From IMG/VR virus record IMGVR_UViG_3300046691_000402, positions 1-37,636 of that record: DNA of 37,636 nucleotides. One strand, given 5' to 3'. Both the position numbers and the translations under genes were made by a program. The notes under the pieces were generated by a model that saw nothing but the letters and a program-made list of their open reading frames with translations, ran no database searches and was not told the DNA's origin. Below, in pieces: positions 1-7,766 of this stretch (position 1 is its first letter; each line of letters begins with the position of its first letter). Origin of the DNA: a virus.

Positions 1-1035
1 ATGGCAATCTATCTGCGCAACGGAACCTGGCAATGGCGCAAAATGGTCGATGGCGTAATGCTAAACCGTTCGACCAAAACAGCCGACAAGGCACTAGCAA
101 CTAAGATCGCCCGCAAGTGGGACCATGAAGCCGTTCAACAAATCAAGGTCTTGGGCGAACGGCCAGTAACGCTGTATGAAGCAATCGACGGCTTTCTGGA
201 AATCCGCAAGCACACCAAAGGCTATGGCGTCGCGGAACAACAAATGCGGCACTGGAAAAAATTATTGCCAGACGGGCCGATGAAGTCAATCCAAAAGCAC
301 CATGTGCAAGCCGCTGTACATCAAATGAAGACGCTTGGCCGAGCGCCTGCCACCGTGGCGCTTTTCATCAACTACTGGAATGCGCTTGTCAACTACTGCG
401 TGGACAAGCGCCTATCACCCGGCCCTAAGCTTGATCGTATCAAGCCACCCCAAACCCGTTTCCGAGTGATCACACTTGAAGAGGAAGCTGCAATCCTTGC
501 TCAGCTTTCTCCAGACATCAAGTACAACGGCAAGAACGCGAACAAGGATAGATGTCGGCAGGACAACCAAGATCTAATCGTTTGTCTGTCGCACTTAGCT
601 GCGCGCATCACCGAGGCAACCAACTTGCAGTGGTCCGACATCGACTTCGAACGAAATACTTGCTTGGTGCGTCGTCTTAAAAACGGCAACGACACATTGG
701 CCCTGATGTCGAACGCACTGCGGGCAGTCATGGAACGTCGCTACCTGACACGCACGAACAACTTTGTATTCCCGTTCAAATGCGGCGAGAAAAACGGCGT
801 AGCACCGTGGGTGAGAGACGCGGTAAAACGTGCGGGTATAACGGACGAAGGCGGCAAGATCACCAGCCATACGTTCAGGCATACGACCGCTACTCGCCTA
901 TTGCGGGCGGGCATGGACATCACCATGGTGCAGAAGTTTTTAGGCCACAAGCAGATCAGCAGCACGATGGTCTACCTGCACTCGCTGCCTAGCGAGGTCG
1001 CGTCGAAAGCCATGGCCGTGTTCAACGGCGAATAA
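1..1035 (+). CDS. int: Tyrosine-type phage integrase
   Basis: A 344-residue tyrosine recombinase that would catalyse integration and excision of the prophage. The catalytic set is visible: Arg202 (ARITEATNLQW), Lys227, His290-x-x-Arg293 (HTFRHT), His316 (LGHKQ) and the nucleophile Tyr325 (MVYLH). Residues 1-50 look like the small beta-rich arm-type DNA-binding domain (YLRNGTWQWRK), and residues 55-150 like the SAM-like core-binding domain. The length is normal and the gene seems intact. It begins exactly at base 1, so its ribosome site, promoter and the neighbouring attachment site cannot be seen. It reads into the element, as expected for an integrase at the prophage edge. Confidence 0.96.
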   Translation: MAIYLRNGTWQWRKMVDGVMLNRSTKTADKALATKIARKWDHEAVQQIKVLGERPVTLYEAIDGFLEIRKHTKGYGVAEQQMRHWKKLLPDGPMKSIQKHHVQAAVHQMKTLGRAPATVALFINYWNALVNYCVDKRLSPGPKLDRIKPPQTRFRVITLEEEAAILAQLSPDIKYNGKNANKDRCRQDNQDLIVCLSHLAARITEATNLQWSDIDFERNTCLVRRLKNGNDTLALMSNALRAVMERRYLTRTNNFVFPFKCGEKNGVAPWVRDAVKRAGITDEGGKITSHTFRHTTATRLLRAGMDITMVQKFLGHKQISSTMVYLHSLPSEVASKAMAVFNGE

Positions 1036-1153
1036 ATTAGCCCAGACTCTTGGACGTAGGCAAAGCAAACCGGAACCTAGCTTGTTCATTGCGCAAGAGA
1101 CGCGAGACTATCAACGTAACGTCCTCCGAAGCTTAGGGAGCAGTGTTTTTCAG

Positions 1154-1387
1154 TCAGGCTGCCCTACGGCGACGTGTTGCTGCTCGCGCACCTCTGCTCT
1201 TGCGCCTTGATGCAGTACGGCGTGGTGGCTTATGACGATACTTGGTTTCGCCCGATTCGGCGCGCTGCTTGTTCACGATACGGGCCGCAACTTCCTCCTC
1301 GCGTCCAGAATAACGACCTTCCTTCTTGAACTTGCGCTCGAGCATTTTGTACTCTCGCTCGCGCTTCGGGCTGGCTCCTCTTGGCAT
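1154..1387 (-). CDS. Small, very basic conserved protein
   Basis: A protein of about 77 residues beginning MPRGASPKRE. The first part is charged and helical (KMLERKFKKEGRYSGREEEVAA, then RIVNKQRAE), and the last 25 residues are nearly all Arg, Lys and Ala, like a histone-type DNA- or RNA-binding tail. I chose the ATG at 1387 over the one at 1393 because a GGAGG sits six bases before it. The MPRG start and the VNKQRAE segment resemble small proteins widespread in beta- and gammaproteobacteria, often labelled plasmid stabilisation or hypothetical; I cannot assign a function. It converges on the integrase gene. Confidence 0.75.
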   Translation of the reverse strand: MPRGASPKREREYKMLERKFKKEGRYSGREEEVAARIVNKQRAESGETKYRHKPPRRTASRRKSRGARAATRRRRAA

Positions 1388-1548
1388 AACCATCCTCCCC
1401 CGATAGAAGTGATTAAAATTTACTCTCGATTCCGAGGCGACTGTGGATAAAAGATAGCAAATGACTTCTTCGACATTACTCCTCGCCCCTTTGAGTTAGA
1501 TCAATCTTGAGCCAACCCCATGGCCTATACTGAGTTCAGGAGGTTGAC

Positions 1549-1743
1549 ATGAACATGCAAAAAAACGAACCCGTCGCACCCATGCCGACCTGGCTGCTCG
1601 ATCGCTGCATTGCCGTGGCTGCAGAGTTGGAGCGCATGCATGGCGCTGAGTTCGCGGCTGCATTTCTTAATGACATTGGCGCTACGGCACAGTCCCGCAG
1701 CAATAGGCCTATGGTCCAAGAAACTCATCAATGTAAGTCATAG
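1549..1743 (+). CDS. Small helical protein, copy 1 of a local family
   Basis: A 64-residue protein preceded by a perfect AGGAGG five bases before the ATG, which makes it credible despite its size. Residues 13-45 form a likely amphipathic helical segment (WLLDRCIAVAAELERMHG, then AEFAAAFLNDIGA). The pattern of a hydrophobic helix, a turn at HG, and then A-AxFL resembles the proteins at 2300-2482 and 2703-3104, so I regard the three as divergent relatives. No known domain is recognised. The 3' end overlaps the end of the convergent gene ending at 1709 by about 35 bases. Confidence 0.7.
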   Translation: MNMQKNEPVAPMPTWLLDRCIAVAAELERMHGAEFAAAFLNDIGATAQSRSNRPMVQETHQCKS

Positions 1744-1933
1744 CATGCTTGACGGCATTGGCGCGCGCGCCACCCGCACTCCAAGCACTTACGATCAACT
1801 CCAAGTCCGAATATTCCTTGGGACCTAGAGCCGTGATATGGACAACGCACTTCCACTTGATGCTTGCCTTTCCACGTTTAACCCCCTTGACAGAACAATC
1901 GATTTCACACCCTCGATAGCTGTTCGGCCTCAT
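1709..1933 (-). CDS. Small conserved hypothetical protein downstream of DUF3606
   Basis: A 74-residue protein starting MRPNSYRGCEIDCSV, with AAGGAGG six bases before the ATG. The sequence alternates short beta-like stretches (KWKCVVHITAL, DLELIVSAWSAGG) with a C-terminal helix (ANAVKHAMTYIDEFLG), like a compact alpha/beta fold of the kind common in small Burkholderiales hypothetical proteins. It begins 11 bases after the stop of the DUF3606 gene (TAA-GGAGGAACCT-ATG), so the two are almost certainly one operon. Function unknown. Confidence 0.75.
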   Translation of the reverse strand: MRPNSYRGCEIDCSVKGVKRGKASIKWKCVVHITALGPKEYSDLELIVSAWSAGGARANAVKHAMTYIDEFLGP

Positions 1934-1943
1934 AGGTTCCTCC

Positions 1944-2120
1944 TTATCCTCCCAATTTTTTTTTCAAATTGGCGACCAGGGGTCCGACTTCCTTAACCAG
2001 CGCCATCAGCCGGTCCTCTGTTAGCCCTAGGACCCGCGTCCAATACGCGACCTGCCATGCATCATTTGTATTGACCCTAGCCCGGTCCTCGTGACCGCTA
2101 TTCTCCCGATCATCGAACAT
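1944..2120 (-). CDS. DUF3606 small protein
   Basis: A 58-residue protein reading MFDDRENSGHEDRARVNTND and on to LKKKLGG. It carries the DUF3606 signature: an acidic N-terminus, DRxRVN, then a WxVxYWTRxLGLTEDRL core and a closing helix with VKEVGP. The start has a GAGGAGAG ribosome site seven bases upstream. Members are small, function unknown, common in Proteobacteria and often stress-linked. A TACTATATTG stretch at about 2144-2160 on the coding strand could be part of its promoter. It is followed within 11 bases by the gene at 1709-1933. Confidence 0.85.
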   Translation of the reverse strand: MFDDRENSGHEDRARVNTNDAWQVAYWTRVLGLTEDRLMALVKEVGPLVANLKKKLGG

Positions 2121-2299
2121 GACACTCTCCTCACTCTGCCACTATCAATATAGTAAGTAAAGAGAGGGCCATCCGTGCGGTAGCGCACAATTGCCGTTCT
2201 CTTGCGACCGGCGCTCGGACGAGCTAACATTCAAATACAGACCGCTTCTACACCTGAGCGCCTGCAAATCCAAGCTCATTAGTTGGAGGGATGAATGCC

Positions 2300-2482
2300 A
2301 TGTCTCAGCCTTCAATTGCATTAGAAGAAGTGAGAAAAGATGTACGCACTGCAACCATCGTCCAACACGCGATGACACTGATGGCGCTGGCTGGGCTCGC
2401 CGAAGCCGCCAATTACCTTCGCCATCATCAAGTACCACCAGAAGTGAGAGAAAGAGTGCTAACAAGTGGAAGATGTCGATAG
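2300..2482 (+). CDS. Small helical protein, copy 2 of a local family
   Basis: A 60-residue protein beginning MSQPSIALEEVRKDV. GGAGGG lies at 2285-2290, directly against an upstream ATG at 2291 but ten bases before the ATG at 2300, so I prefer 2300. The body reads ATIVQHAMTLMALAGLAEA, then ANYLRHHQVPPEVRERVL, followed by a short tail. The segment A-xYLxxxxVPPxVxxRVLxxG is shared with the product of 2703-3104 (AYLISEEVPPPIIQRLL). No known domain is recognised; all-helical, probably soluble. Confidence 0.65.
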   Translation: MSQPSIALEEVRKDVRTATIVQHAMTLMALAGLAEAANYLRHHQVPPEVRERVLTSGRCR

Positions 2483-2702
2483 CTTTCGCGAAGTCCGCTG
2501 GTATCGATCCCGACTGTGGTGCAGACGGCCTAATTCAACTTGGAAATACGTGGCCGAGGGCAAAGAGCAATAGGTCCATGTCAGCATTGGAAGCCGGGGT
2601 ACGGAAGTAGCGCATAGTACTTCATGATAGCTGTGGCTTGGCGCCAACATTTCCCCCGGTGATTGAAATCCTAAATCGCGAGAGCAAAGCAGGCATGGTA
2701 AG

Positions 2703-3104
2703 GTGGATAGACCACCTAAAACATCGCAGAGCCAACCGCAGCCGCGCGAAGATGGAGACAACGTGCTACCTAATGTTCAGGAACGCCGCATAAGCGTTTG
2801 CCTGGCAGGCGTCATTGATGAGGCGCTTGACCTGGCTGATGAATTTGGATGGCGCTACGCCCTCGCCTATCTCATCAGTGAAGAAGTCCCTCCCCCAATC
2901 ATCCAGCGATTGCTCTTTGGCGGCGGGCGCGTACGGCGAACTTCCAAAATACGCCGTGACAGCTCCCCGGTCTGGACGGGCTCCAACGTTCACGGCATGA
3001 GAAGTCTATTCGATTGGCTACGCCTGCGCCGGTCAGCAGAAACTTGCAAACGCAACGATACGCCGTGCGCTTCGCGCCCGAGCGTGCGTCACGAAATCGA
3101 TTGA
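2703..3104 (+). CDS. Small helical protein, copy 3 of a local family
   Basis: Open frame of 133 codons with a GTG start at 2703 and only a weak AAGG ribosome site, so the exact start is uncertain. Residues 30-75 (ISVCLAGVIDEALDLADEFG, then WRYALAYLISEEVPPPIIQRLLFGG) match the helical core of copy 2 at 2300-2482. The remainder after about residue 80 is basic and Ser-rich without clear fold and could be a degenerate extension. It is on the same strand as copies 1 and 2. Function unknown. Confidence 0.55.
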   Translation: MDRPPKTSQSQPQPREDGDNVLPNVQERRISVCLAGVIDEALDLADEFGWRYALAYLISEEVPPPIIQRLLFGGGRVRRTSKIRRDSSPVWTGSNVHGMRSLFDWLRLRRSAETCKRNDTPCASRPSVRHEID

Positions 3105-3416
3105 CCACTCGAAGGAAGCAAACACCCACTTGCGAGTGAATCCCCTTTGATAGGCTATTAGCTTTGCCAAGCAGAACAGAGCAGAAACTAAATCAGCTTG
3201 CGGGCAGTCCTGCTGCGGTATCAGTCGAATCACGCCTTTTGGCCTATCGCTGTTGATTTGCAGCGAAACCTGACCCATTCACTGGAGTGGTCACACTCAT
3301 CTTTTGAGTCGTCTTCCACCGCAATTCAGGCTAAACTTGTCTCTAGGCTTTGCGAATTTCTTTGTGAAAGCTTGTGAACGTGAAGGGTCACTTTTTCTGC
3401 AAAGGAATTTTCCAGC
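3105..3416. other. Non-coding stretch before the histidine kinase
   Basis: About 310 bases with no supportable gene. A minus-strand open frame at 3033-3278 lacks a ribosome site. The last 70 bases are AT-rich (around 3340-3410) and presumably hold the promoter for the kinase gene, but no clean -35/-10 pair stands out. Confidence 0.5.
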
Positions 3417-4547
3417 ATGAGCCTCTCAGCCTTCATACGCTCCGGTATGCCGGAGATCCTCAGCGAATGGACGACCTTCGCTAAAAAAACAGCTCCACCC
3501 GAAAGGGAGATGTCAAACTTGGCACTTACCGATCATGCCGAGGCCATACTTTGCGCTATTGCTACCGACATTGAGACGTACCAAAGTAGACAACAGCAGT
3601 ACGACAAGTCTCAAGGTGAAAAGGACGATACTCGCGAAAAGGAAAGCGCAGCGGCAACTCATGGCCGACTTCGGCAAGAAAGCGATTTTTCATTGCTCCA
3701 GCTCAGTTCCGAATTTCGCGCCCTTAGGGCGACCGTGTTACGCCTTTGGTTGCCTTCCGTCAATCAAATGTCCGAGACGACGACTTATGAAATGATTCGG
3801 TTTAACGAGGCAATCGATCAGGCACTCGCGGAATCGATAGTGACCTACGCTGCACGAGCGGATCGCACGAGAGATTTGTTTCTCGCGGTGCTGGGGCATG
3901 ATTTGAGAGCCCCACTCGCCAACATTTCGCTGGTCAGCGACCTTCTTATGCATACTGTAGTGTCGCGAGAACAAGTGGCTGCCCTCGCGCAAAAGGCGAA
4001 GCGCAACGCAATACTGATGAGCGCGATGGTGACTGACCTCTTGGGTTTTGCAAGATTGCAACTGGGAGGGGGCATGCCAATCGTGCGAGTCGCCCTAGAT
4101 GCCCAGGAAGTGTGTAGAGCTGCGGTGGCTGATGCGCGGGCCATGTACCCAAACAGCACGATCGTCTTTGAGCCCAGCGGCGACCTTTCAGGGGCATTCG
4201 ATGGTACTCGCCTACGGCAATTGGTGACGAACCTTTTGATCAATGCCGCACAGTATGGCTCCACCGACAAGAACGTGACACTGGACGCAGTTGGGAGCGA
4301 TAACGCTATTATCCTCAAGGTGACTAATTGGGGGTCTGTTATCCCCGAAGAATCGTTCAAAACCATCTTCCAGCCATTAGTTCAATTAGACTCCAAGCCC
4401 GATGAAGAGGGACGGCCGAGAACTAGCTTGGGACTCGGACTGTTTATAGCCCACGAGACAGTAGTCGCCCATAACGGGACGATCAGCGTTACTTCCTCCG
4501 AAGCCGAAGGAACTGTATTCTCGGTCAGATTTCCTCGCGATTGCTAA
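3417..4547 (+). CDS. Orphan sensor histidine kinase with RsbRD-like N-terminus
   Basis: A 376-residue soluble kinase. Residues 1-145 are helical and resemble the RsbRD-type N-terminal sensor domain (FIRSGMPEILSEWTTFAKK; FSLLQLSSEFRALRATVLRLW). The HisKA dimerisation helix has the phospho-acceptor His161 (FLAVLGHDLRAPL). The ATPase domain shows the N box (RQLVTNLLINAAQYG, Asn272 and Asn276), a G1-like VTNWGS in which the usual Asp is Asn304, the F box (FKTIFQPLVQ) and the G2 loop SLGLGLFIA (338-345). No membrane segment is seen, so it is cytoplasmic. AAGGA lies upstream of the ATG. No response regulator is encoded nearby, so its partner must be elsewhere. Confidence 0.92.
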   Translation: MSLSAFIRSGMPEILSEWTTFAKKTAPPEREMSNLALTDHAEAILCAIATDIETYQSRQQQYDKSQGEKDDTREKESAAATHGRLRQESDFSLLQLSSEFRALRATVLRLWLPSVNQMSETTTYEMIRFNEAIDQALAESIVTYAARADRTRDLFLAVLGHDLRAPLANISLVSDLLMHTVVSREQVAALAQKAKRNAILMSAMVTDLLGFARLQLGGGMPIVRVALDAQEVCRAAVADARAMYPNSTIVFEPSGDLSGAFDGTRLRQLVTNLLINAAQYGSTDKNVTLDAVGSDNAIILKVTNWGSVIPEESFKTIFQPLVQLDSKPDEEGRPRTSLGLGLFIAHETVVAHNGTISVTSSEAEGTVFSVRFPRDC

Positions 4548-4575
4548 ATCTGCCATACATAGAACGCGAGCACTC

Positions 4576-4839
4576 TCAACAACAGTCTCGACCGCTGCAA
4601 GAGCGCCACTCGTTCCACTCCAAGTCGTCACTGTCACGCCTTCGCACATAAGTATCGGCATCGGGGCCATTTGGCCCCATGGGTGACCACCTATCAATCG
4701 TCATGGTCTGTAGGATACTGCTCCGATGGACAATGATGACGGAAACACCATCATTGCCCACATACGGGGCTTCACGCAGCGCCTCCATCTCACAACCACC
4801 GCTAGCCATCCAAATTCTGTTTAATTGCGTCTGGTTCAT
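4576..4839 (-). CDS. Small hypothetical protein
   Basis: An 87-residue frame starting MNQTQLNRIWMASGG. The sequence has a plausible beta-rich core (EMEALREAPYVGNDGVSVIIV, HRSSILQTMTIDRW) followed by an acidic, polar tail. Its ribosome site is weak (AGGG nine bases upstream). It is convergent with the histidine kinase gene. I do not recognise a family; the opposite strand offers nothing better. Confidence 0.42.
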   Translation of the reverse strand: MNQTQLNRIWMASGGCEMEALREAPYVGNDGVSVIIVHRSSILQTMTIDRWSPMGPNGPDADTYVRRRDSDDLEWNEWRSCSGRDCC

Positions 4840-4986
4840 AGCGCAACCCTATTAATTTACCCGAATGGATAAAAGTAGCGGCAATAAATCCGCACGATGC
4901 TCCGATCAATGCTACTCCGATTGGTAGGTTCAGGGGTTGTTCTCCAATCGAATCAGTAGGTGGATGTCCTACAGCTAGGCGGGCGA

Positions 4987-5316
4987 ATGCCGCACTTCAA
5001 ATTGAGGTCCAACGCTATACACTTGCAATCTTACGATCCAAAGCAAGAGGGCATTTTGTTAAATCTAACTGAACTAGACCGAAAATTCCTCACAACGGTC
5101 GGCGCATTAGCGTCCGATGCGAGGGGCGACGAGATACTTATCGGACTCACGGCTTCTGAGTCCGATTTCTTCCTCATGTATCAAGGGCGACACGATCGCA
5201 GGGAGCCGGCTTATAAGACCCATCAATACTATCGATTAATGGGACTTCATTTGGATGCACGTAAGCTTATGCTTGAGCCGAGAAATCCTAAGTCACTTGC
5301 GGGCGATCCCTTGTGA
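4987..5316 (+). CDS. Hypothetical protein
   Basis: A 109-residue protein from the ATG at 4987 (MPHFKLRSNAIHL). The frame is open back to a GTG at 4960 directly after a stop, but the ATG is preceded by AGGCGG and looks better. Residues 25-60 (LLNLTELDRKFLTTVGALA) and 60-95 (EILIGLTASESDFFLMYQG, then THQYYRLMGLHLD) have the mix of helix and strand expected of a folded protein. No family is recognised. It faces the frameshifted gene at 5338-5656, and the two 3' ends are about 20 bases apart. Confidence 0.5.
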   Translation: MPHFKLRSNAIHLQSYDPKQEGILLNLTELDRKFLTTVGALASDARGDEILIGLTASESDFFLMYQGRHDRREPAYKTHQYYRLMGLHLDARKLMLEPRNPKSLAGDPL

Positions 5317-5337
5317 AAGTGCATGTCAAATCATGCC

Positions 5338-5656
5338 TCAGCTACTAGGATTCATTCCCCAGGACAGCTTAAAGAATACAGCGTCGTTTGCATTCTTGAG
5401 TGCAACATTAACGCGAACCGCGCGTGCATCCTCGACTTCGACCAAACCTGTCGAGGAACAAGAAAACATCTCATAGCGGCTGATCCGCTCGAAGACTACA
5501 TACGCATCCTCCGAGTTGAACCTTTCATTACACCACTCAGCAGCTTTCATGATGTCAGCATTGGCTCCGTGTTCGTTTATCAGCGCCACTTTAATGTCGA
5601 AATTATAACCCAGCCCTACCGTGCCCCACGTGATAAATACTGCACGGTTTTGTCAT
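5338..5656 (-). pseudogene. Unknown gene apparently broken by a +1 frameshift at codon 3
   Basis: The frame ending at 5338 encodes a good-looking protein: ITWGTVGLGYNFDIKVALI, then ADIMKAAEWCNERF, EDAYVVFERISRYEMF and VRVNVALKNANDAVFF. It has no believable start in its own frame; only a GTG at 5589 without ribosome site. An ATG at 5656 with GGAG eight bases upstream is perfectly placed but enters another frame and stops after about 17 codons. Removing one A from the AAAA run (TTTT at 5648-5651 on the plus strand) would join them as MTNRAVFITWG. So this is a recent frameshift, a sequencing error or a programmed shift. Function unknown. Confidence 0.55.
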
Positions 5657-5675
5657 AGCCGTTTCTCCGTTGTAC

Positions 5676-5711
5676 AAAATCCCCTAACGTTTTACCGCGT
5701 AAGGGGATTTT
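5676..5711 (-). terminator. Rho-independent terminator (bidirectional shape)
   Basis: Ten-base-pair stem AAAATCCCCT / AGGGGATTTT around a 16-base loop, with T-rich sequence on both exits. It begins four bases beyond the stop of the minus-strand gene at 5715-6077 and most simply ends that transcript. Confidence 0.85.
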
Positions 5712-5714
5712 TGT

Positions 5715-6077
5715 TTACTTAAGCGTCGTGTATGCGATTGAGTCAGACAACACCTCGATGAAGTCAGACCACATCAGCTTGAACAAAGCAGCCCATTGAT
5801 CGTCATCGGTGCCAAAATAAAGGTGATGATGATACTCAATAGTATTCCAAGAAGCCCTGCCCTTATCATACGAATAGTCAATGTCGGCCATCAACACGTA
5901 TTGCCATTCATGGTCATCGCCCGGATCATCGTTCCAATTCTCGTAACACCAAGCGACCATTTCTTGCAGCTCCACCGTGTCCCGATGACCTGATTCATCG
6001 AGTGTCCAATTGTGTTTCCAATGTACTCCATCGCCGTGATCTGGTGAAAATTCGTATTGCAGTTTTTTGTTCATCAT
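5715..6077 (-). CDS. Acidic hypothetical protein
   Basis: A 120-residue protein starting MMNKKLQYEFSPD. The start at 6077 (or 6074) is chosen because AGGA lies six bases upstream; a longer frame to 6140 would run through the palindrome at 6114-6136. The protein is rich in Asp, Glu, Trp and Tyr (DTVELQEMVAWCYENWNDD; HHHLYFGTDDDQWAALFKLM), predicted soluble, with no family I recognise. Its acidic composition is compatible with a DNA-mimic or an inhibitor protein, which is only inference. It is followed by a strong terminator and preceded by the AT-rich gene at 6150-7070 on the same strand. Confidence 0.7.
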   Translation of the reverse strand: MMNKKLQYEFSPDHGDGVHWKHNWTLDESGHRDTVELQEMVAWCYENWNDDPGDDHEWQYVLMADIDYSYDKGRASWNTIEYHHHLYFGTDDDQWAALFKLMWSDFIEVLSDSIAYTTLK

Positions 6078-6113
6078 ACCTAATCCTATGGGTAATACTT
6101 GTTTGGACGGCTG

Positions 6114-6136
6114 GATTGTCGGTTCAACCGACAATC
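6114..6136. promoter_or_regulatory. Perfect palindrome, copy 1 of TGTCGGTTNAACCGACA
   Basis: Eleven-base arms with a one-base centre (6125), the longest of four copies in the window. It lies 37 bases before the start of the gene at 5715-6077 and 14 bases after the stop of the gene ending at 6150, a plausible operator position. It could also be a weak terminator hairpin, but there is no T-run. Confidence 0.7.
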
Positions 6137-6149
6137 TCACTCATTGACC

Positions 6150-7070
6150 TTAGACCACCGGTTCTTCTACACTGCCCGAATCTTCGTTGCTCTCATCTTC
6201 AATCTGATCTTCGGGCGGGTATTCATTCAGTTCATAGAAGCACATTTCTCCTTCATGAATTTTCACAACAATCGGCTTCCATTGTTCACCACTTGGCAAA
6301 ATGTCTTTGATCTGGTCAGGAATAGAGTTGACCTCAATTTTGCAAAGCTCAATCCAAAGCTTGGCCTTATGTGTATCCACAATGGAGTCAAGCACACGCT
6401 TGTACAGGACTGTGGAATCAAGTGCTTTCGATTGTTTTTCTTTTGATTCATCCACAGCGATTCCATTTTTAATCTTATTCAATCCGCCGAGCCCTTTAAC
6501 CCATTCTGCAAAATCTTGTTCCGTGCGCTTTGCCTCATGCGCCTGGATAAGAATTTTCGCGTCAGATGATGCTTGTTTACGGTCAGAGTCACGATAAATC
6601 CGTGACAGAAGATGGAATGCCGTTGTGCGTGCCGTTTTCAGCTTAACTTTACTTACTTTGTAAAGCTCATCCATCAAAATCGTAGTAACCCCTGTATCGG
6701 CATTATCAAAATACTTGTGGTACACACCAAGAATTTTAGCCAAGCCACTGACTGCGGTGTTTTCATGTTTAAGTTCAGAATTTTTTTGCTCTACCCGCAG
6801 AGCAGAGCCAGCCATTGAAATTACTTGAATTTCAATTTGAAATTTGTTGAGCAATTTTTTATCTGGATCAACAACATGAGCCGTGAGTTTGTCGAGATCG
6901 ATTGAAGAAGTAAAATTTTCATCAATCGGAACTTCAACCAAGTCAGTAGAGACGTTGTTATCAGGTACATTCGCCACGGTTTCGGGAGCATCTACTTTGG
7001 CGGTAACATTATCCACCACGATTTTCAGGTCTGGTTGCGCGGTTTGTTCTTCAGCGATAGTAGTATTCAT
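6150..7070 (-). CDS. AT-rich unknown protein with acidic ends
   Basis: A 306-residue protein beginning MNTTIAEEQTAQPD. The first 60 residues are acidic and disordered. Residues 65-270 are helical with alternating charge (LLNKFQIEIQVISMAG; MDELYKVSKVKLKTART; AKILIQAHEAKRTEQDFAEW). The last 20 are strongly acidic (EDQIEDESNEDSG). GAAAGATG precedes the ATG. The gene and its upstream 350 bases are clearly more AT-rich than the rest of the window, suggesting separate acquisition. No family recognised; a nucleic-acid-binding or structural phage protein is possible but unsupported. Confidence 0.8.
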   Translation of the reverse strand: MNTTIAEEQTAQPDLKIVVDNVTAKVDAPETVANVPDNNVSTDLVEVPIDENFTSSIDLDKLTAHVVDPDKKLLNKFQIEIQVISMAGSALRVEQKNSELKHENTAVSGLAKILGVYHKYFDNADTGVTTILMDELYKVSKVKLKTARTTAFHLLSRIYRDSDRKQASSDAKILIQAHEAKRTEQDFAEWVKGLGGLNKIKNGIAVDESKEKQSKALDSTVLYKRVLDSIVDTHKAKLWIELCKIEVNSIPDQIKDILPSGEQWKPIVVKIHEGEMCFYELNEYPPEDQIEDESNEDSGSVEEPVV

Positions 7071-7111
7071 TTTTCATCTTTCAATCAAGGGTTCTTTTAA
7101 TTCCAATGGAG

Positions 7112-7125
7112 CGATTGCGCAATCG
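7112..7125. promoter_or_regulatory. Palindrome CGATTGCGCAATCG upstream of the AT-rich gene
   Basis: A perfect 14-base palindrome about 42 bases upstream of the start of the gene at 6150-7070. Its position suits an operator for that gene. No matching regulator is identified. Confidence 0.45.
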
Positions 7126-7463
7126 ATGAAGACATTTTAAAACTCAAAATGAATAACTCAAAATTCACGCCAAGAGTTGATTGGGCCATTTTTGCGATTT
7201 TGGCCGAGAAAATTGAACAATTTGGCTCCCCGGGCTTCAGTTTTTCCATCTTTCTGATTCGCCAAACATCGCGGCGGAAAATTCCGTCCATTAAACTGAA
7301 CTTTCCATTTTTATGATGCAAATCAGATCAACTTTCTATGGTATTGAAACGGCGATTACCAAATAAAATTCCAAAATCGCTTGCAAACTATTGATTACAA
7401 AAGGAAAGTCATCGAAATGGCAGATAGGCGGCACTCAAGCCGAATCAGGCTAACGAAGGGCGA

Positions 7464-7480
7464 TGTCGGTTTAACCGACA
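7464..7480. promoter_or_regulatory. Perfect palindrome, copy 2 of TGTCGGTTNAACCGACA
   Basis: TGTCGGTT and AACCGACA around a central T, in non-coding DNA. It matches the copies at 6114-6136 and 23335-23353 in both arms. Confidence 0.7.
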
Positions 7481-7758
7481 ACTGGGAGCAAACCTGACAA
7501 TCCGGCGGTTTCGTGTGTACTGGTGCAGGAGAGCGATTTCCTCGATGGGAAAGCCAGTGCCTATGCGGGCTCCAGAGCCCAGATGTCAATCTGACAGTCG
7601 TACGTGACCACGGAAATGTGATCTCACTAGCTGCAACTGGATCAGCGAAAGCGATCACACATCAGCCCGTCGACATTTTTGGGCATCCGTCAGGAACAAT
7701 TTGAAATCTGCCACCGCTCGCGTACCATGGATGTGTTCCAGCGTTTAGACGCAGGTTC

Positions 7759-7766
7759 CTAAATAG
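7759..7766 (+). promoter_or_regulatory. CTAAATAG motif, plus strand
   Basis: The only plus-strand exact copy of the octamer that recurs at late-gene junctions; it is followed by ATG as at 23174-23181. It sits about 75 bases before a strong terminator and has no open frame behind it, so it could head a short RNA. Confidence 0.35.

Noticed and set aside
3033-3278. 81-codon minus-strand frame before the histidine kinase
   Set aside because: No ribosome site, and it overlaps copy 3 of the small-protein family.
5323-5658. 111-codon plus-strand frame
   Set aside because: The opposite strand holds the better protein (the frameshifted gene); the plus frame lacks a ribosome site.
7097-7321. 74-codon minus-strand frame in AT-rich DNA
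   Set aside because: No ribosome site and unlike a folded protein; it overlaps palindromic and repeated DNA upstream of the AT-rich gene.
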